From Linyphia triangularis (taxonomy: Eukaryota > Arthropoda > Arachnida > Araneae > Linyphiidae), in the NCBI GenBank assembly GCA_963978545.1, contig OZ021732.1, positions 19,885,521 through 19,949,520 of the forward strand: a stretch of DNA of 64,000 nt, read 5' to 3'. The notes beneath the pieces are model-generated. The model did no database searches. It had not been told where the DNA came from and saw only the letters and a list, made by a program, of their open reading frames with translations. Of the stretch, positions 47,104 to 60,184 are shown piece by piece. A program made the position numbers and the translations under genes. Position 1 is the first letter of the stretch, and the number at the start of each line of letters is the position of its first letter.

Positions 47104-48474
47104 GTATATAATGAACTAGCAGTGTGGCCCCGCGCTGCTGGGGACCCGTTGAAAGACATATAAGTTTACATTTAAGAAAAAGTGGAACGGGTGTAGTTTA
47201 GGGCATTTGGCGATTTTTTTTTTCATTTAACGATCAGAACAATCGCAAAAATCTAAAACACGGTAACTAAAAGAAAATTAAAACATAAAAATTAATAAAA
47301 TTAAGTTAAAATATATTTATTAAGGGTTATCTTAATATTAATTAAGGTAATCTTAATTAATATTAAGGTAATCTTAATATTACTATCTTGCGTTAGTGGG
47401 TTACCAGTTGGCGCCAAACTTAAATGTTAAAATGGCGCTTATTGTATCACCAATTCTAAATATAGAAATTATAAATCATTTGAAAGTTGTTAGTTTGGAT
47501 TACTTAGGTCTTCAATTCGATGATTTTTATCTGGTACCCGGCTAACAGATTAGTACCAACTTAAGTTAAAATAGAAATAATAATAAAAACAGAAAATAAA
47601 AACCGTTGTAAGAAACGTATTTATCTGTGAAAAAGAGCACCAAATAAAATCGCGCCAAAGAAATGATTTATACAACATCTTAACCAAAAAAGATTTGTAT
47701 TCTTCATTTGTATTTTTTTTTTATTAGAACACAGAAAAAAGAAGTTACCAACCTCATAATCACGTCCCAAATAAACAACAAAGAAATAAAATCGTAAATG
47801 AAATACTACGCTTCTGGTGAAAATTGTAAAATAGTCTAGTGTAAATAGTAAAACACGTATAATAAATACAAAAAAATTATTGAAATCTATATTAAATAAT
47901 ATGGAACTTGAACACTGTACAAAAACACTACACTAAAAATAAAAACGATCAAAAGAAGGATTTATGATATTCTGGATAAAGGGAACGAATAAATAATAAA
48001 TATTTACTTGGAAATAAAAAGTAATATTAGCAAATATCGAAATGATTTTAAAGTTTTCGGTGGATTTCAATACTACGTACAATTACTTTTGAAACGGCGC
48101 ATGCGCAAAGCGTCGTTTCACACTAAATATATGGAAAATTATAATAATACTCGAACCACTTGAAGGACAGACGATTGTCATACATAAAAATAATCAGAAA
48201 AATAAGCGATACACGTTAAAATAACTTTTAGTTTTATTCTGATGTAATAAAAAAATATCGTTGCCATTCCAAGATTTTTTTTCTTTTATTAATACGAAAA
48301 AGAAGAAAAAAAGCAACATTTTAATGAAAGCAACATTTAATAGAATTTCAAAGTTTTTCTCTAGAATCTCCATGTACTAAAGCTACTATGTACCAAATTT
48401 TGTACCTCTAGGTGCAAAACTGTGGATTTGTGTAAAGTTCAGACGTACAGACAACTCACTTTTATATAATAGGT
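47104..48474. mobile_element. possible dispersed repeat, unclassified
   Basis: It opens with AACTAGCAGTGTGGCCCCGC and closes with GTACAGACAACTCACTTTTA then TATAATAGG. Similar opening and closing phrases occur in repeats of many arthropod genomes whose class I cannot name. No coding sequence is seen between, and borders and duplications are not certain. It contains ACGGCGCATGCGCAAAG, an NRF1-like palindrome, at about 48094. Confidence 0.3.
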
Positions 48475-48475
48475 A

Positions 48476-51400
48476 AAAGCTTTATATGAGTTTATATTCC
48501 CAGTGTTATGAAATAAAAATTAAAGATACTTGGAAACACTCTCGTATTATAAATAACATATTTATGCTTTTGACCGTACCCATTACTCAAATTTTGAATT
48601 GAACTTTTTATTTTACAGTAAGTACAACTATATTTATGGCATACATTTAATATAAAATAGTTGTTATTAAGTAATAATTTATCAATTTTAATGCACATTT
48701 AAGAAATTTTTATGAAAATCTTTTTATGGGACATATTTTTCTAATCATATTTAGCAGTGGATTTAACAGTTAATTTAATTTTATTATTTATGCATATGCA
48801 ATGTAAGGTTATTATTAAATACACTAGACTAATAGGAAAAATAGTCGCAGTTGACTTTATGATGGGAGTATGTTGTCGCAGGAGATTTCCAGAAAATGGG
48901 AAAGGTGAAAAACTTGAAACTCATGATATACTTCTTTTAGTATTTGAGCATTAAATTAAACTACCTTTCATAGTTCAATTTTAATCATGCAAAAATAGGG
49001 TGAAAAAGATTAATTTATTTTTTCGGTTCACATCTCTCATACCATATTAATCTATTGTAGAAAACCTTTGTTCACAATAAAGGTTGTTGCTTGCTATTTG
49101 ATAGAAGGAAGTTTTTATTTGGCTATTATAACTTTTAAAGTGTTTTTCTGAGAGAAATAATGATGTAGAAATATAATATTTGACATAGAAGAAGATATAA
49201 AAAACATAAGTAAATTTTTTTAAATCTTGTAATTAAAATATAATATGATCATAGTTTGCGTACACAGAACAAGTTTCTACTTGGATGTAGTGGAGCGTTA
49301 AACAATTATGCTAACGTATCTTAATAAAATATTTCAATCTAGTAAAACATTATAAAATTCCAACTTTCTTCATAATTATAAGTAAAAAATATCAAGTATT
49401 ATTTTCTAATAACAGAGCTATTTACTTTTTATTTTATTGAAGTAAAAAATATCCATTTCATATCTATAATTATCATATTTAGCATAAATATTTCGATATT
49501 TCCGCTATCACGAAACAAAACTATTTTTCTTACTCCTCTATAAAAAAAAAAAAAAAGCAATTCCTTTTTATTGCTACTGGCTAAATAATTGGAAAAGTAC
49601 TAAATCTGCATAAATAAGATTACCATCCACAAAACGATATTTTTTCTCAACTAGCGATGCAATAATGGTAACTTCATAGTCCAGGGAGAATATTCATTTT
49701 CGCATATTGATTTTGGTATGTTATGACTTCTTTCTCTCCAGTTATCGGCAAAGCATAGGAAGTGAAGGTAGCAGAGCGGAAATTAGTGGTTGTGCTTTTG
49801 CTCTGGTTTAGGTCGTTCCTTAATAAATTAAGATAAGAAAGGTCTAGAAAATGTGGATCCTAAAGCTGAGTATGAGAGAATAATACTCGTTGAGTGCATT
49901 TTTGGGATGAAACTTGTTTTTTTAGGTAATGTTAATAGTGTGTGATAAGTGAATTTGTTTTAATCAGAAGTTCGGTTTTGTGCAGAAAAATTTGCCTCAC
50001 CCTAAAGGAAAGTGTTTTCAAACTGATAAAATGTTGATTGTTTTGATCAATAGTAGTTATAAATGTAGAGATTTTATTTTTTGGTATCTCAGAACGAAAT
50101 ATATAGTATCTAGTATTTATTTTCATACATAATTATTCTCTAAAACGTATTTTGTTAGTATAAAGTGTGTACAAAATTAAATGATACACGTTTGAAAAAA
50201 AAATGCAAGGATTCTTTTTCATGGTGGTCTTGTTCTTACATATTAAGTACTTTTGTAAAATAAATGTTATTTATGTAGAGAGGAAATTTGTATTTATAGC
50301 TCCTAGTTATAAGTTCAATGCCTACTATAATGTCTCAATTCCTAGTTGATAGATAATTTACTTTTATAAAGTGATATTTTTAAAGGTATTTCTGTTAAAC
50401 ATTGCCTTAGCTAGTGGGTATACAAATAATTAGTTAATAACGTTTTTTTAAAGTCACAAATAAAAACTCTATTTTTGTATATTATTATTGTAATACGAGT
50501 ATAACACACGCAGAGAAGAATTTTAAATTTAGAGCATCCATTTCAGACTCAAGTTTCTAATAAGCAGTTTCAAATTAATATATATTTCTTTTTCCTATAT
50601 TAATACTTCTTAAAACATGGCACAGTGTTTCCATGTTTTAAGAAGTGTAGCCCTTGTTCCTGATAAACGAAAATAACAAACAACTTCATTAAAACGTTTT
50701 TTTTTAATATAACCATTAATTAGGTCAATGTTTTAAGTTTTTCTTAATAATTTTCTCTAAAACCAGATATTTTTTTCATTATTACTTTGCTATTGTATAC
50801 TACTATTGTAATACGAATTTAATATAATGCTATATATTAAATATAATACGAATACAATACTAATATAATAATTTCATGTAATACGAATAAATAAAGAACA
50901 TTCATTTGTGACTCTAATTTTGATAAATAATTGGGATTGATAAATAGTTTAATATTCGAGCCTTAATATTTTTTAACGTATTTTAAATCATACGTTAGAC
51001 CAAACTAAGATAAAACATTAATATTTTAAAAATATATAAATTTGTTTCCATGATAAATTATTCTGTAGTCATATAGCAAAATTATGCTTTTAATTATCAT
51101 ACGATATTTTTAAAGGATAAAAACAGAAAGAATAATCTGAATTTTTTTACTAGGTAGTAGCAATATTTTATTGTAAAAACATTTACAAAATTGTTAATCT
51201 TTATAACAAAAGAACTATCAATTTCTATATTTTATGCAGAAATATGAAAGTAAAAAAATCTCAAGAATGCATAAAAGTACATATTTCATTTTTTACTCCC
51301 CCATACAAGTTGTTTATTCGCAAAGTGGCAGTAACCTTTATGATGAGCCTATAAAATAAAGTTAGAAATAAGAATATCCAGTTTTCTTAACCACATTTGT

Positions 51401-52440
51401 GAGAAAGAACATAAAAGAATGAATATATCTAAAAGAAGAATATTTTTGTTAGAAAAAATTGGAAGGTAATTACAGGCTTGTAGTGAAAAAAAAAAATCCT
51501 GTCTGAGTGTTTCGGTCTGGAATGCTGTGGTAATTGATTGTATCCTCTAATCACGCATGCGCGTGAAAGAGTGATAAGTGGCCCTAGTCAACTAAGTTTT
51601 TTCTTTCTTTCAATGAATTGATTATACTTGATAGCACTCAACGTGTCATCAAATGTGTTCTTAAAAGCCTATAAAATAAATAAGCCTATAAAATAATAAT
51701 GTTTTAGAAATTTGCATAATATGTATAAAATACAATTTCATCTAATGTAACTAATGCTCTAATTTGTTGTTTTAATTTCGTTTTAGGTATTCATTGAGTG
51801 AAATATAGGCACAGTATAATTTTCAATTAAAATATTTTTTCATTAAGAACTTTATCGCTGGCATGATTAAAATAAAATCGATTACTTTTTACATTTACAC
51901 TCTGAATTTCATCATGGATATCGTAATAGTTAAAGAATACGACCTTTAAAAATGTTTTTCAGATAATTAATTGTAGTTAATTTCAGAATAAAATATTGCT
52001 GGCATAAAACATTAATATTTTTAAACATAATTTGTAATAATTTTAAAACAAAACTGAATAAACGTGTTTCAAAGAGATTCAAATGTTTGACAATTTCAAA
52101 AATAAAAAGATTTTGAATTTCAATTAAAATCCATCAATAAGTTTACTAATAACATGAAGCAAAAATAGTAGCATTTACAACACACAGAAAATTGAACAAA
52201 TGTCCACAAAATTGTTTATTCTTTTAAATTTCTTGCTACATTTTTGATAAGTTAATATCTTTCATTTGTGAATAATTAATTGCTCTTACTGTTATGTGTG
52301 TACTAGGCTTGCTTTTAGCAATATCCGGTAACATTTCCCTTCTTTGAAAATCGAGCAAGTTACAATAATAAATAAAGCAGTGTATAGAGGAACATATAAT
52401 TGTAAAATCTGATGATAAATAATTTTTCATTCCATCACAT
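48476..52440. other. long AT-rich non-coding stretch
   Basis: No gene is recognised. A perfect 16-bp hairpin (50605-50646) and a CACGCATGCGCGTG motif at about 51553 are the only landmarks. Confidence 0.6.
50605..50646. repeat. 16-bp perfect hairpin
   Basis: ACTTCTTAAAACATGG, a 10-nt loop, then CCATGTTTTAAGAAGT. The stem has no mismatch. It is too short for a typical animal pre-miRNA (about 60 nt), and no wider pairing was seen. Confidence 0.7.
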
Positions 52441-52721
52441 ACACCATCCATTGATTACAAAAAGTCCCTGAAGGCGAAACTGATCTTAAATTCAGTTTCC
52501 ACGTTCCCCTCTCCAAATCTATCCAAACCTCATGTTCCCGCAATTACCCCTCGAAAAATACCTTCAACCTATAGCAAAAGATGAATAATTCTGACCATCA
52601 CGTTCACACCATCTCAAAGCATATATATCACGATGGAAACTTTCCATTAAAACACCTCAGGGCCACACACAAGAAAGACCAAAATTCCTCCAAATTGTAT
52701 CAACCACATCCCTAGCACTTG

Positions 52722-53021
52722 ATGTCGGCAAACTCCAAAGATACTGTCAGCGCTCATTTAGTTCTGGTTGTTATACCACGTCGTGAATATTTTTTTTTGT
52801 TGGATTTATTTTATGGTTTTTCTATCCCGCCGGTGGCATCAGCGGTGGAGTCATCACCATCTATTCTGATTATCAACCCGCAGGGAGAAATCTATGATTA
52901 CGCGCGAGAGGCTAAAAAAAAGGGAGTTTTCACACCCAATTATAAACCAATTACCGCTGTGTTCGACTTAAAAGTCCCGGGCTGGGATAGTGTGGAGGAA
53001 TTAGAGTTGTTTGGAGAATAG
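52722..53021 (+). CDS. unrecognised ORF, 99 codons, coding-like C-terminal half
   Basis: The first ATG in frame is at 52722 and the stop is TAG at 53019-53021. Residues about 25-45 are hydrophobic with a small-residue end (FFLLDLFYGFS ... PVASA), like a secretory signal. The remainder is polar, balanced and protein-like (SILIINPQGEIYDYAREAKK, then GVFTPNYKP and VPGWDSVEELELFGE). Base composition here is higher in G+C than the AT-rich DNA on either side and third positions are mixed, unlike chance ORFs in this window. I do not recognise the family. It could be a terminal exon, a fragment of a mobile element or a horizontally acquired piece. If the hydrophobic stretch is a signal, a start nearer to it is possible. 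There is no neighbour gene to help. Confidence 0.3.
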   Translation: MSANSKDTVSAHLVLVVIPRREYFFLLDLFYGFSIPPVASAVESSPSILIINPQGEIYDYAREAKKKGVFTPNYKPITAVFDLKVPGWDSVEELELFGE

Positions 53022-56000
53022 TGGTTTAGTTTTTATTGAGGATATTAAGTTACATATCAAAGGTTGATTTCTGTGAAGATGTAAAAGAACTGAATATCTG
53101 AAGTTGAAAGTTAAATTGGCACGTGTCAGAGGTTTGAAGATTCTGGTGTAAGATTGACACGTTGCAATGCTATTGTAACTTAGTCCACATATTTCGAGTA
53201 AAAACATGTAGCTTTCTCATGACGTCTTCGGACTTGTACATCTTATTATTCTTTCGATCGTGCATCGCTGAAAATTGAAAAACGTTTCTACAGATTTAAT
53301 TTTTTTTTGCAAGTTTACTTGAACAATGGATTTAATCAATTAAGTTAAATAGATTTCAATGTTCAAAAGGGACTTTTTGAACATTTGATGCATGATATTC
53401 AAATTGATTTTTTTCAGATTAATTTTTGATAGGTGATGAATATTTTCGTAGCAAATTGTTTCGTTATTTTATCAGAATACTTTAATAAAGAAGTTATTGT
53501 TTTTTGCACGTAAGAAAATTGAGAAGATTTAAATCAAATCATACAGTCACTAATCATTACAAATATACAAAATATTTCGGGTTTTTTAGTTAATATTTTG
53601 TATAATAGTTTTACACGGTCATGTTAAAGGAGCAAGGTAAGATGACAAAAATAGCTCGAGGAAGATTTTCCTATTGACAAACACACACGATCATTATTTT
53701 TTGAAAACAATATCAAAATATTATGCAAATGCAATTCTTGTAGTTAAAAATTATTGGTATTTATCCTGTATTTTCAGTAAATTTTTTCAAGTAGTATAAA
53801 ACTAATATTTTTTGTGTTCAATATATATATGTGATTCTAATTACCATTTTTTTTTTTGTTTTTCATTTTTATCTTTTTATTTAAAATAGAAAAAAATAAT
53901 AATAGTTCAAATTGACTATAAGTCTTCATCAATTATGTGAACCAAATTTTAATCATTTCCTTGATAGGTTGACCTTTCCTTGGTGACAAGTTCAACTTAT
54001 TACCAACTTTGATCTCCTATTGTTTTTCTCTAAATTTTTTTTAAATTTTTAATTTGGTGTTCAACGATAGAAGCATTGTGTCCAGAAAATGTATATACAT
54101 TATGTTCTTATATTTCACTTTTAAATTCAGTGAGAAAGTTGCTTAGATAAAAACTTTAATCTCTCTTGTCTCCTCAACATTTGGCCACTTGCTCACTTCG
54201 ATGTAATCACCTAAATGCTAACATGATACTTAAAAAAAATATTATAATATGTTTTACGAAACGTGTTAACCCAGTATGAAATGCTGATTAACACGTTTTA
54301 ATGATTAACACGTTTTTCACAAATTTAATATTTTTTAAAAATAAAACTGATTTCGCATGCATCAACCAGCCGAGTAAAAGTTGTTAAATACCTTTGTTTA
54401 CTCAAGTCAAAACGTCAAGTCCTTGATGGGTCTTCTTTTTTTTTTTTTTTTTTTCTAATTTGTGATTCATTTTATATTTGGAGCATAAAAAGCTACATAT
54501 ATCTAATATGCTGAATATGAGCACTGACATGTTGAATTTAAGTATTCACCAGTCAGATTAGAGGGTATCTCAACTCTTAAGCTTATATAACTTATTACTA
54601 GTAGATCTAACTGTTAAGAAGAAAAAAAAAATATGAGTTTAAGAAAATTAAAAGTTTTAGGTCTTGTTTCTGAAAATAGTCAGAATAGAAATGAACCACT
54701 GCAGACACAAATACTCCTTCAATATCTTATTGCTAAATGATTCTAACTATATTGTACTCTCGTCGATGTTTACTCTAAAATAATTTCATTTTTTAAACAC
54801 TGAGGGGCTCCCTCCCAAGTGATTTTAAAAATGATATGGCTTTTAATATCGACTGTATGTATTTATAAATGATCTGAGAAACTGTATGACGTAGAGAAGA
54901 AACTATTTTGAATTCCTTTTCTTATGCCGAATCATTTCCCCCTTCTTTGAGTATATGTATGTCAAATTTTACGCCATTCTGGCAAGTTGATTATAATTAA
55001 AATTCAACTTACAAAAAGCCTAATTTCAAAAACATGGTATTTCTTCTTATTCGAAATCATGGTTTTTGAAAAGCAATGGTTTTGGATAAGAGAAAAAAAA
55101 ATCAAACTCTTTTTTGTTATGCCATATCATTCACCCTTTCTTTTCTTTACTAGAACTAAAAAATGTTCTGACAATTTTTAGACGAGATATCCAAACAAAT
55201 TCTATGTTATATACAATATCCCCTTCCCCTTCATTCTGAAGTTAATTAATTCTCATAAAAAATACAAAAATAATGTGTGTATCTTGATGTATGCCATTTC
55301 ACCTCAACGTCATTAAATCTGTATAATTCAATCTTAAGGTTTATCGACTCAAAAGCAATACTTAATTCAATTCTCAATTTCGACTTATCCGATAATAATA
55401 ATATGACTGGGGCACGTTTAAAGATCGTTAAAGAAATCATTTTTCTAGGTACCTGCTAGAGATGCCCACTTAATAGGAGATAATTATTTTTCACACTTCT
55501 GCAACTTATAATCAAATCGTTACGCCTGTATAATCCAACAAATTTTACCAAGCATTTATAATTAGATTACATTTTTTGGCTATTTATTATCAAGTCAGAA
55601 TTGCTATTATTAGATGCAGATTTTTTTATATGCTCTTGAGATTCTTTCAAAAGTGTTATGAGCTTGTATTTTTAAGTTTTATTTTGCTGCGAAGTAAGAA
55701 TGGAGTTTGCAGCAAAGTTTAAAAATATTTTTTTATAACTGGGATACGTTTTTTTTTCTCGAATTTTTTTTTGGCCATCACATGTAGTTCTACTCCATCT
55801 AGTTACATTTTAACAAACTGAAGTAAAAAAAAAATTATTATAAAAAGCCTCACACCTGTATTATCTTTATATCCCAAAACCACCCTATTCCTACCTATAA
55901 AATTATCCAGCAAATACAAAAGTTCTCCAATACTTTTTTTTTTATACATTTCCAATTTTATTGAAACAAACCGTACCGGATTACTCTTCGCCGAATTGCA

Positions 56001-57398
56001 AACGATATTTTTTTTTTTTTTTTGGCTTTCGATTTAAAACTTCTGTAGCTTATCATACTTCCGCAGTGGAAAAAAAGGAAAAGGGGAACAAAGAAAGGTT
56101 CTAAAAATGTGCTTCGATATTTTTCTACTGAATTCGCTCTTCTAAAACGGAAATTCTTGAGTGTAGGAAGCGTAAACTAAGGCCGTTAAAATGAAACTAC
56201 ATCATTTCTGTTTTTCTCCCTGTATTGCTGATATTCAACTTTTTTTCTTGGCTACAAAACTAACTCTTGATTCGAATTTCATTCACTTAATATAAATATA
56301 CTGGTTAAATGGCTAAAACTTTTTACAATCCAGGAAATGTTTCTGTATTTAATAGATATGTGAACAACTGTTAACAATCCTATGCGAAAGTATTATATTC
56401 TTGTATATAGCAAAAGAAATACTACAATAAGAAGTTATGTTATCATACATTTTATCATAACAGAAATACTGAGAAAACAGTGCATTCTTTTAGTTAGTTT
56501 GAGAACTGATTCTAGTTACAAGTATAAATAATTTAGTTTGCATTTTTAAATATTAATAATTCATAATGAATGCAGGTGAATGCAGCAGTTTTATGCCTCC
56601 TTTTATAAAAATAATTTGGATTGTGATAATCAATGTCACTAAAAATCCTTTTCAACACATCCACCATAATATCTGATTTTAAGTGTGTACAATGTAATGA
56701 ACTACATTCAATAATAAAATCCTTGCAATTCATAATTTTTTTTAAAAAAAGTCTTCAATTATGTTTGTTGAGATAACTCGTCACTGAATATCAAAATTCT
56801 AATTCCGTACATACATCTACTAACAGGATATACATCTTTATATTGAATAAATATGAAAAACTCTGGTGATTTAACTTAAAAGCCCTACCATTTGATAATT
56901 CAAATTCAATTTTATGTAACCTTATAGTTGCCTGACCGATGCCTTAAAACAGATGTATGAAACATGTCTATAGCCTTTATAGTTTAAGATATAATCACAA
57001 TTGTCTTCTAGTCACCCTTTATTTAACTTCATGTAATGACTTAAGTTTGAATTTATGGTATGGAATTTTGTCTCATTGATACCTTTCATTTGACAGTTTA
57101 CACTTGCTTAACATCTGTAGTTATGCCAAGGAATGTATTCCTCAGACAGACAGGCATGACCTTCGTATAAGCTTCTTTTCCTTTATTATCGTAAGGTAGA
57201 AGTTAGAAAGCTAAATATTATTTATTTATATGAAAACATAATTGCTTTATTGCTATTAGCTTTTTTTTAATAAAACCGAAATTTTTAATAAACTAATTTT
57301 ATGAATATCATTATCAACATATTTTGTATTTCTACAGGCTATTAATAATTTCCTAATGCGATAGTAAAACTTTCAATGATACCGGCTAAGCTTTTCAT
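53022..57398. other. long AT-rich non-coding stretch
   Basis: No gene or transposon is recognised; many short T-runs. One inverted repeat (54260-54297) is listed separately. Confidence 0.6.
54260..54297. repeat. 10-bp inverted repeat
   Basis: AACGTGTTAA and TTAACACGTT are separated by 18 nt. A further GATTAACACGTTTT follows directly as a direct repeat of the right arm. Confidence 0.55.
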
Positions 57399-57402
57399 TT
57401 AA

Positions 57403-57738
57403 CCATTTGAAGCACGAATTTTGATTTCATTTCCGATCTTAATAACATTTGGTATGAGCCATCGTTATGTGTAGAAAAATGGAGTATACTTTGTTGCAAA
57501 AAAAAAAAAATTGTAAGTGGTTAAGTTATGAAACCACAATTCAAGTAAGAGTGAAAACAAATGACATACCGAATAAATTTTTGTCTCCATAAAAAAAATA
57601 TATACTTTGCACGGTCATACAAAATCAAAATATTGCATATATTTTTTATGACTTGTTATGTGGTTTCGCTGTAAAACAAGTCTGCGTATAAAAATTCAAG
57701 TACGTGGTTTCTGTGTGGAACCACTGTGCTTCAAAGGG
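57403..57738. mobile_element. TTAA-flanked piggyBac-type MITE, 336 bp
   Basis: Ends CCATTTGAAGCAC and, on the other strand, CCCTTTGAAGCAC (one mismatch), with TTAA at 57399-57402 and 57739-57742. The interior is non-coding. Confidence 0.82.
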
Positions 57739-57742
57739 TTAA

Positions 57743-58985
57743 TGAGTATTTCAAGAGTTGTAGAACGCTATAAATCAATCTATTACAGATTTGTTTTAAT
57801 AGGGGTACATTTTTTTTAACCAAAGTCCCTTAAAATATGAGAGGGCTGTATTAAAACTCAGATTGCAGAGAATACCGAAAATTAAAAATGTTTAGAAAGG
57901 GAATAGCGAAACCATTCACATCTTTTGTATTTTACTAATTACACACTGATATTTTAAATCATGTATAATAATAAAACAGAGTCTGTCTGTGGAACTATAG
58001 AAAGGAACTTAAAATAAGCGTAGAGCTTTGAAATTTTCAACATAAATAGTTTTGACCTTCTAACTGGACCTGTGATAAACAGAACGTTAAAATTTGAATT
58101 AGTTTTTTAATTAATTCTATTCATTATTATTTTTTTTATCATTATTATTTACAAAGTGACTTCAAGTAGGAGCACAGTTCTGAAATTCCATCATAAGAAG
58201 TTTTGGACTTTTGAAAAAAAGGATGTTACATACTACTTTTTTTTAAATTTATTTTTCAATTCATTTCACTCATTTCTTACAAATCAACTTCTTAGAGGGC
58301 TGCAGCTCTAAACTTTTAATATAAATAGTTTTAGCCTTCTAATTGGACTTTTGATAAGCAGAATAATAACCTTTAAATAGTTCTTTTTTAATTATTTTTA
58401 ACTAAAACAAATTTTTACAAAACGCTTTCTTATAAGGCTACATTTATGAAGTAGAAATGAATCGTTCAACAAGTGAAGCGACTTTGTGCTTATATGTTAT
58501 TGAATATTTCCGAGGGCGAAGATAACTGTGTTTGTGTTGCAATGAAACTTTCAGAGAGCAAAGCGAGCTTTGTTTTACATAGAAATTAACCTTTCTGCGA
58601 GCAAAACGAACCCATTCGCGAAGCAACAAAAGTTGGAACCTATACACCAATGACGGTTCTCCGCAACGCGGGACCACACAGCAAATTGTACTATAAATTA
58701 AATTGATAAATGTAAATGGGAAACTATTTCTCACGTTTTTAACAAAAACAATAATTCATATACTCTTTTTGTATAATATTAATGTTTTATTTATAAGTGT
58801 GTAAATAACAGAATGAAACTCAATAGCAGTCGAGTTATTTGTCCACTGGTAGAGCAATTAAGGACTAAACCTAAACAAAATCAGACTCTCAATCACTATA
58901 TATTATTACGCAATTCTCCCGTGTATAATTGTGAATAGTGTACATATTTTTTCTTTTTTTAAAGTTTAATATCCTTTCATTTATT
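57743..58985. other. AT-rich stretch with a degenerate internal duplication
   Basis: No gene is recognised. It includes the duplication listed at 58010-58440. A more balanced patch at about 58.45-58.70 kb has a 96-codon minus frame that looks like chance. Confidence 0.5.
58010..58440. repeat. degenerate tandem duplication, period about 275 bp
   Basis: AAATAGTTTTGACCTTCTAA with CTGGACC near 58043 recurs as AAATAGTTTTAGCCTTCTAA with TTGGACT near 58323. Both are followed by GATAA-(A/G)-CAGAA. The copies have diverged. Confidence 0.4.
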
Positions 58986-59362
58986 TGTTAACAGTGACAA
59001 TTCAGGTTTGAAAATGTTGGCAACACCAGAGTTAATCGGGAATTTTCGAGATATTTTCAGCACGCGCTGTTTGTAAGATTTATTTCTCTGGATTTTTTGG
59101 GAAAGTTCGCATGTGAGGATATAAAAATCACATAGGTGTTTCGATTCAGTTCAGAGCCGTGTTGGAAAGAATTTTGTGCTAATTTGTCGAATCTGAATTA
59201 TTGCTGTATCTGAATTCGTACATAATGAAGCTTTTGTTAAAGCTTGAGGGTGATTTCACTCTAGTTAAGAGAAGTTTTGTAAGCCTCTGAGGCGAAGAAT
59301 AAATTTTCAGTTTTTATTTTGCGAAAGCAGTGTCATCATTTTCCCTGAGAAAACTCGTTACA
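58986..59362 (+). mobile_element. probable solo LTR, plus orientation
   Basis: The segment TGTTAACAGTG ... CTCGTTACA is 377 bp. It carries a TATAAAAAT box at about 59120, an initiator-like TCAGTTCAG about 30 bp further and AATAAA at about 59301: the order of U3-R-U5. I do not see matching target duplications outside (TTATT versus ATATC), so recombination between copies or mis-set borders are possible. A host promoter is the main alternative. Confidence 0.5.
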
Positions 59363-60176
59363 ATATCTTATTGATATAGATTAAATAGTAACTTGTTAAT
59401 ATACGTTATAGTTAGCTCTGGACAAATCCGTAAGACATGGAATTCAAAGAAAATGCCCATTGAAGTATTTTTCTATTGATTCTTCTCTTATCTTCCATTT
59501 CAGACAAAAGGTTCACACGTCATAAGGTTGCGAAATGGTTTAGATTTTGAAGATAGAGCATTTCTATTTTATGCGAATGGTAAAACACAGAGCCCAAGAG
59601 GTTTAGAAGGAAATGTATTGAATCTTTCTGTAAAAAAAAAAAAAAAATCCCGAAATTTCCGCTTTCAAAAAGAAAATATTTCTCGATTCAATTCTTATCC
59701 TAGGAGAAATACGTTATTCTCTCTTTTTCATAAAGAGAAATCTTACAAAAATATTGTTAGACGTAGATATGGTTTTCCACGAAGGATGGCGACGATAGAA
59801 GTTGCTGGAATCGTATGTAGTTGAAAGTAAAATTAATCGTTGATCATCAGAAGATTCTGCTAAGCCATTGATTACCAGATATAAATTTCCAATGAACTTG
59901 CGCAGTGGTTTTAAGTGTATTCTACGTAGTGACACAGTCTCTGAAACATTTTTAGTCTAGAAATATTATATTTCTGAACATTTAAATTCCATGATACGAT
60001 ATTCATTTAGCACCAGTATTAATAATCGCTATCCACAGCAGTTTCTTATTAGTTTTATTTCATTTGAAATACGAAAAACTGAGTTCTATTGGAGTATTAA
60101 AATATGACATTTATATCTTTCATAGGAAGTGAACTTGGGTATAAAATATTTTGTAAATTGCCTCATATATAATATT
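59363..60176. other. non-coding stretch
   Basis: A good acceptor-like site (TCTTATCTTCCATTTCAG, ending about 59503) precedes a 98-codon frame at 59528-59824. The frame is rich in K, R and F, has a long AAA-coded lysine run and matches no family I know. No gene is called. Confidence 0.45.
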
Positions 60177-60184
60177 ATATGACG

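Noticed and set aside
58444..58734. 96-codon minus-strand ORF
   Set aside because: It has no recognisable domain, and opposite-strand composition explains the open frame.
59528..59824. 98-codon ORF after an acceptor-like site
   Set aside because: It contains an A-run coding lysines and no recognisable domain; the splice-like site alone is not enough.
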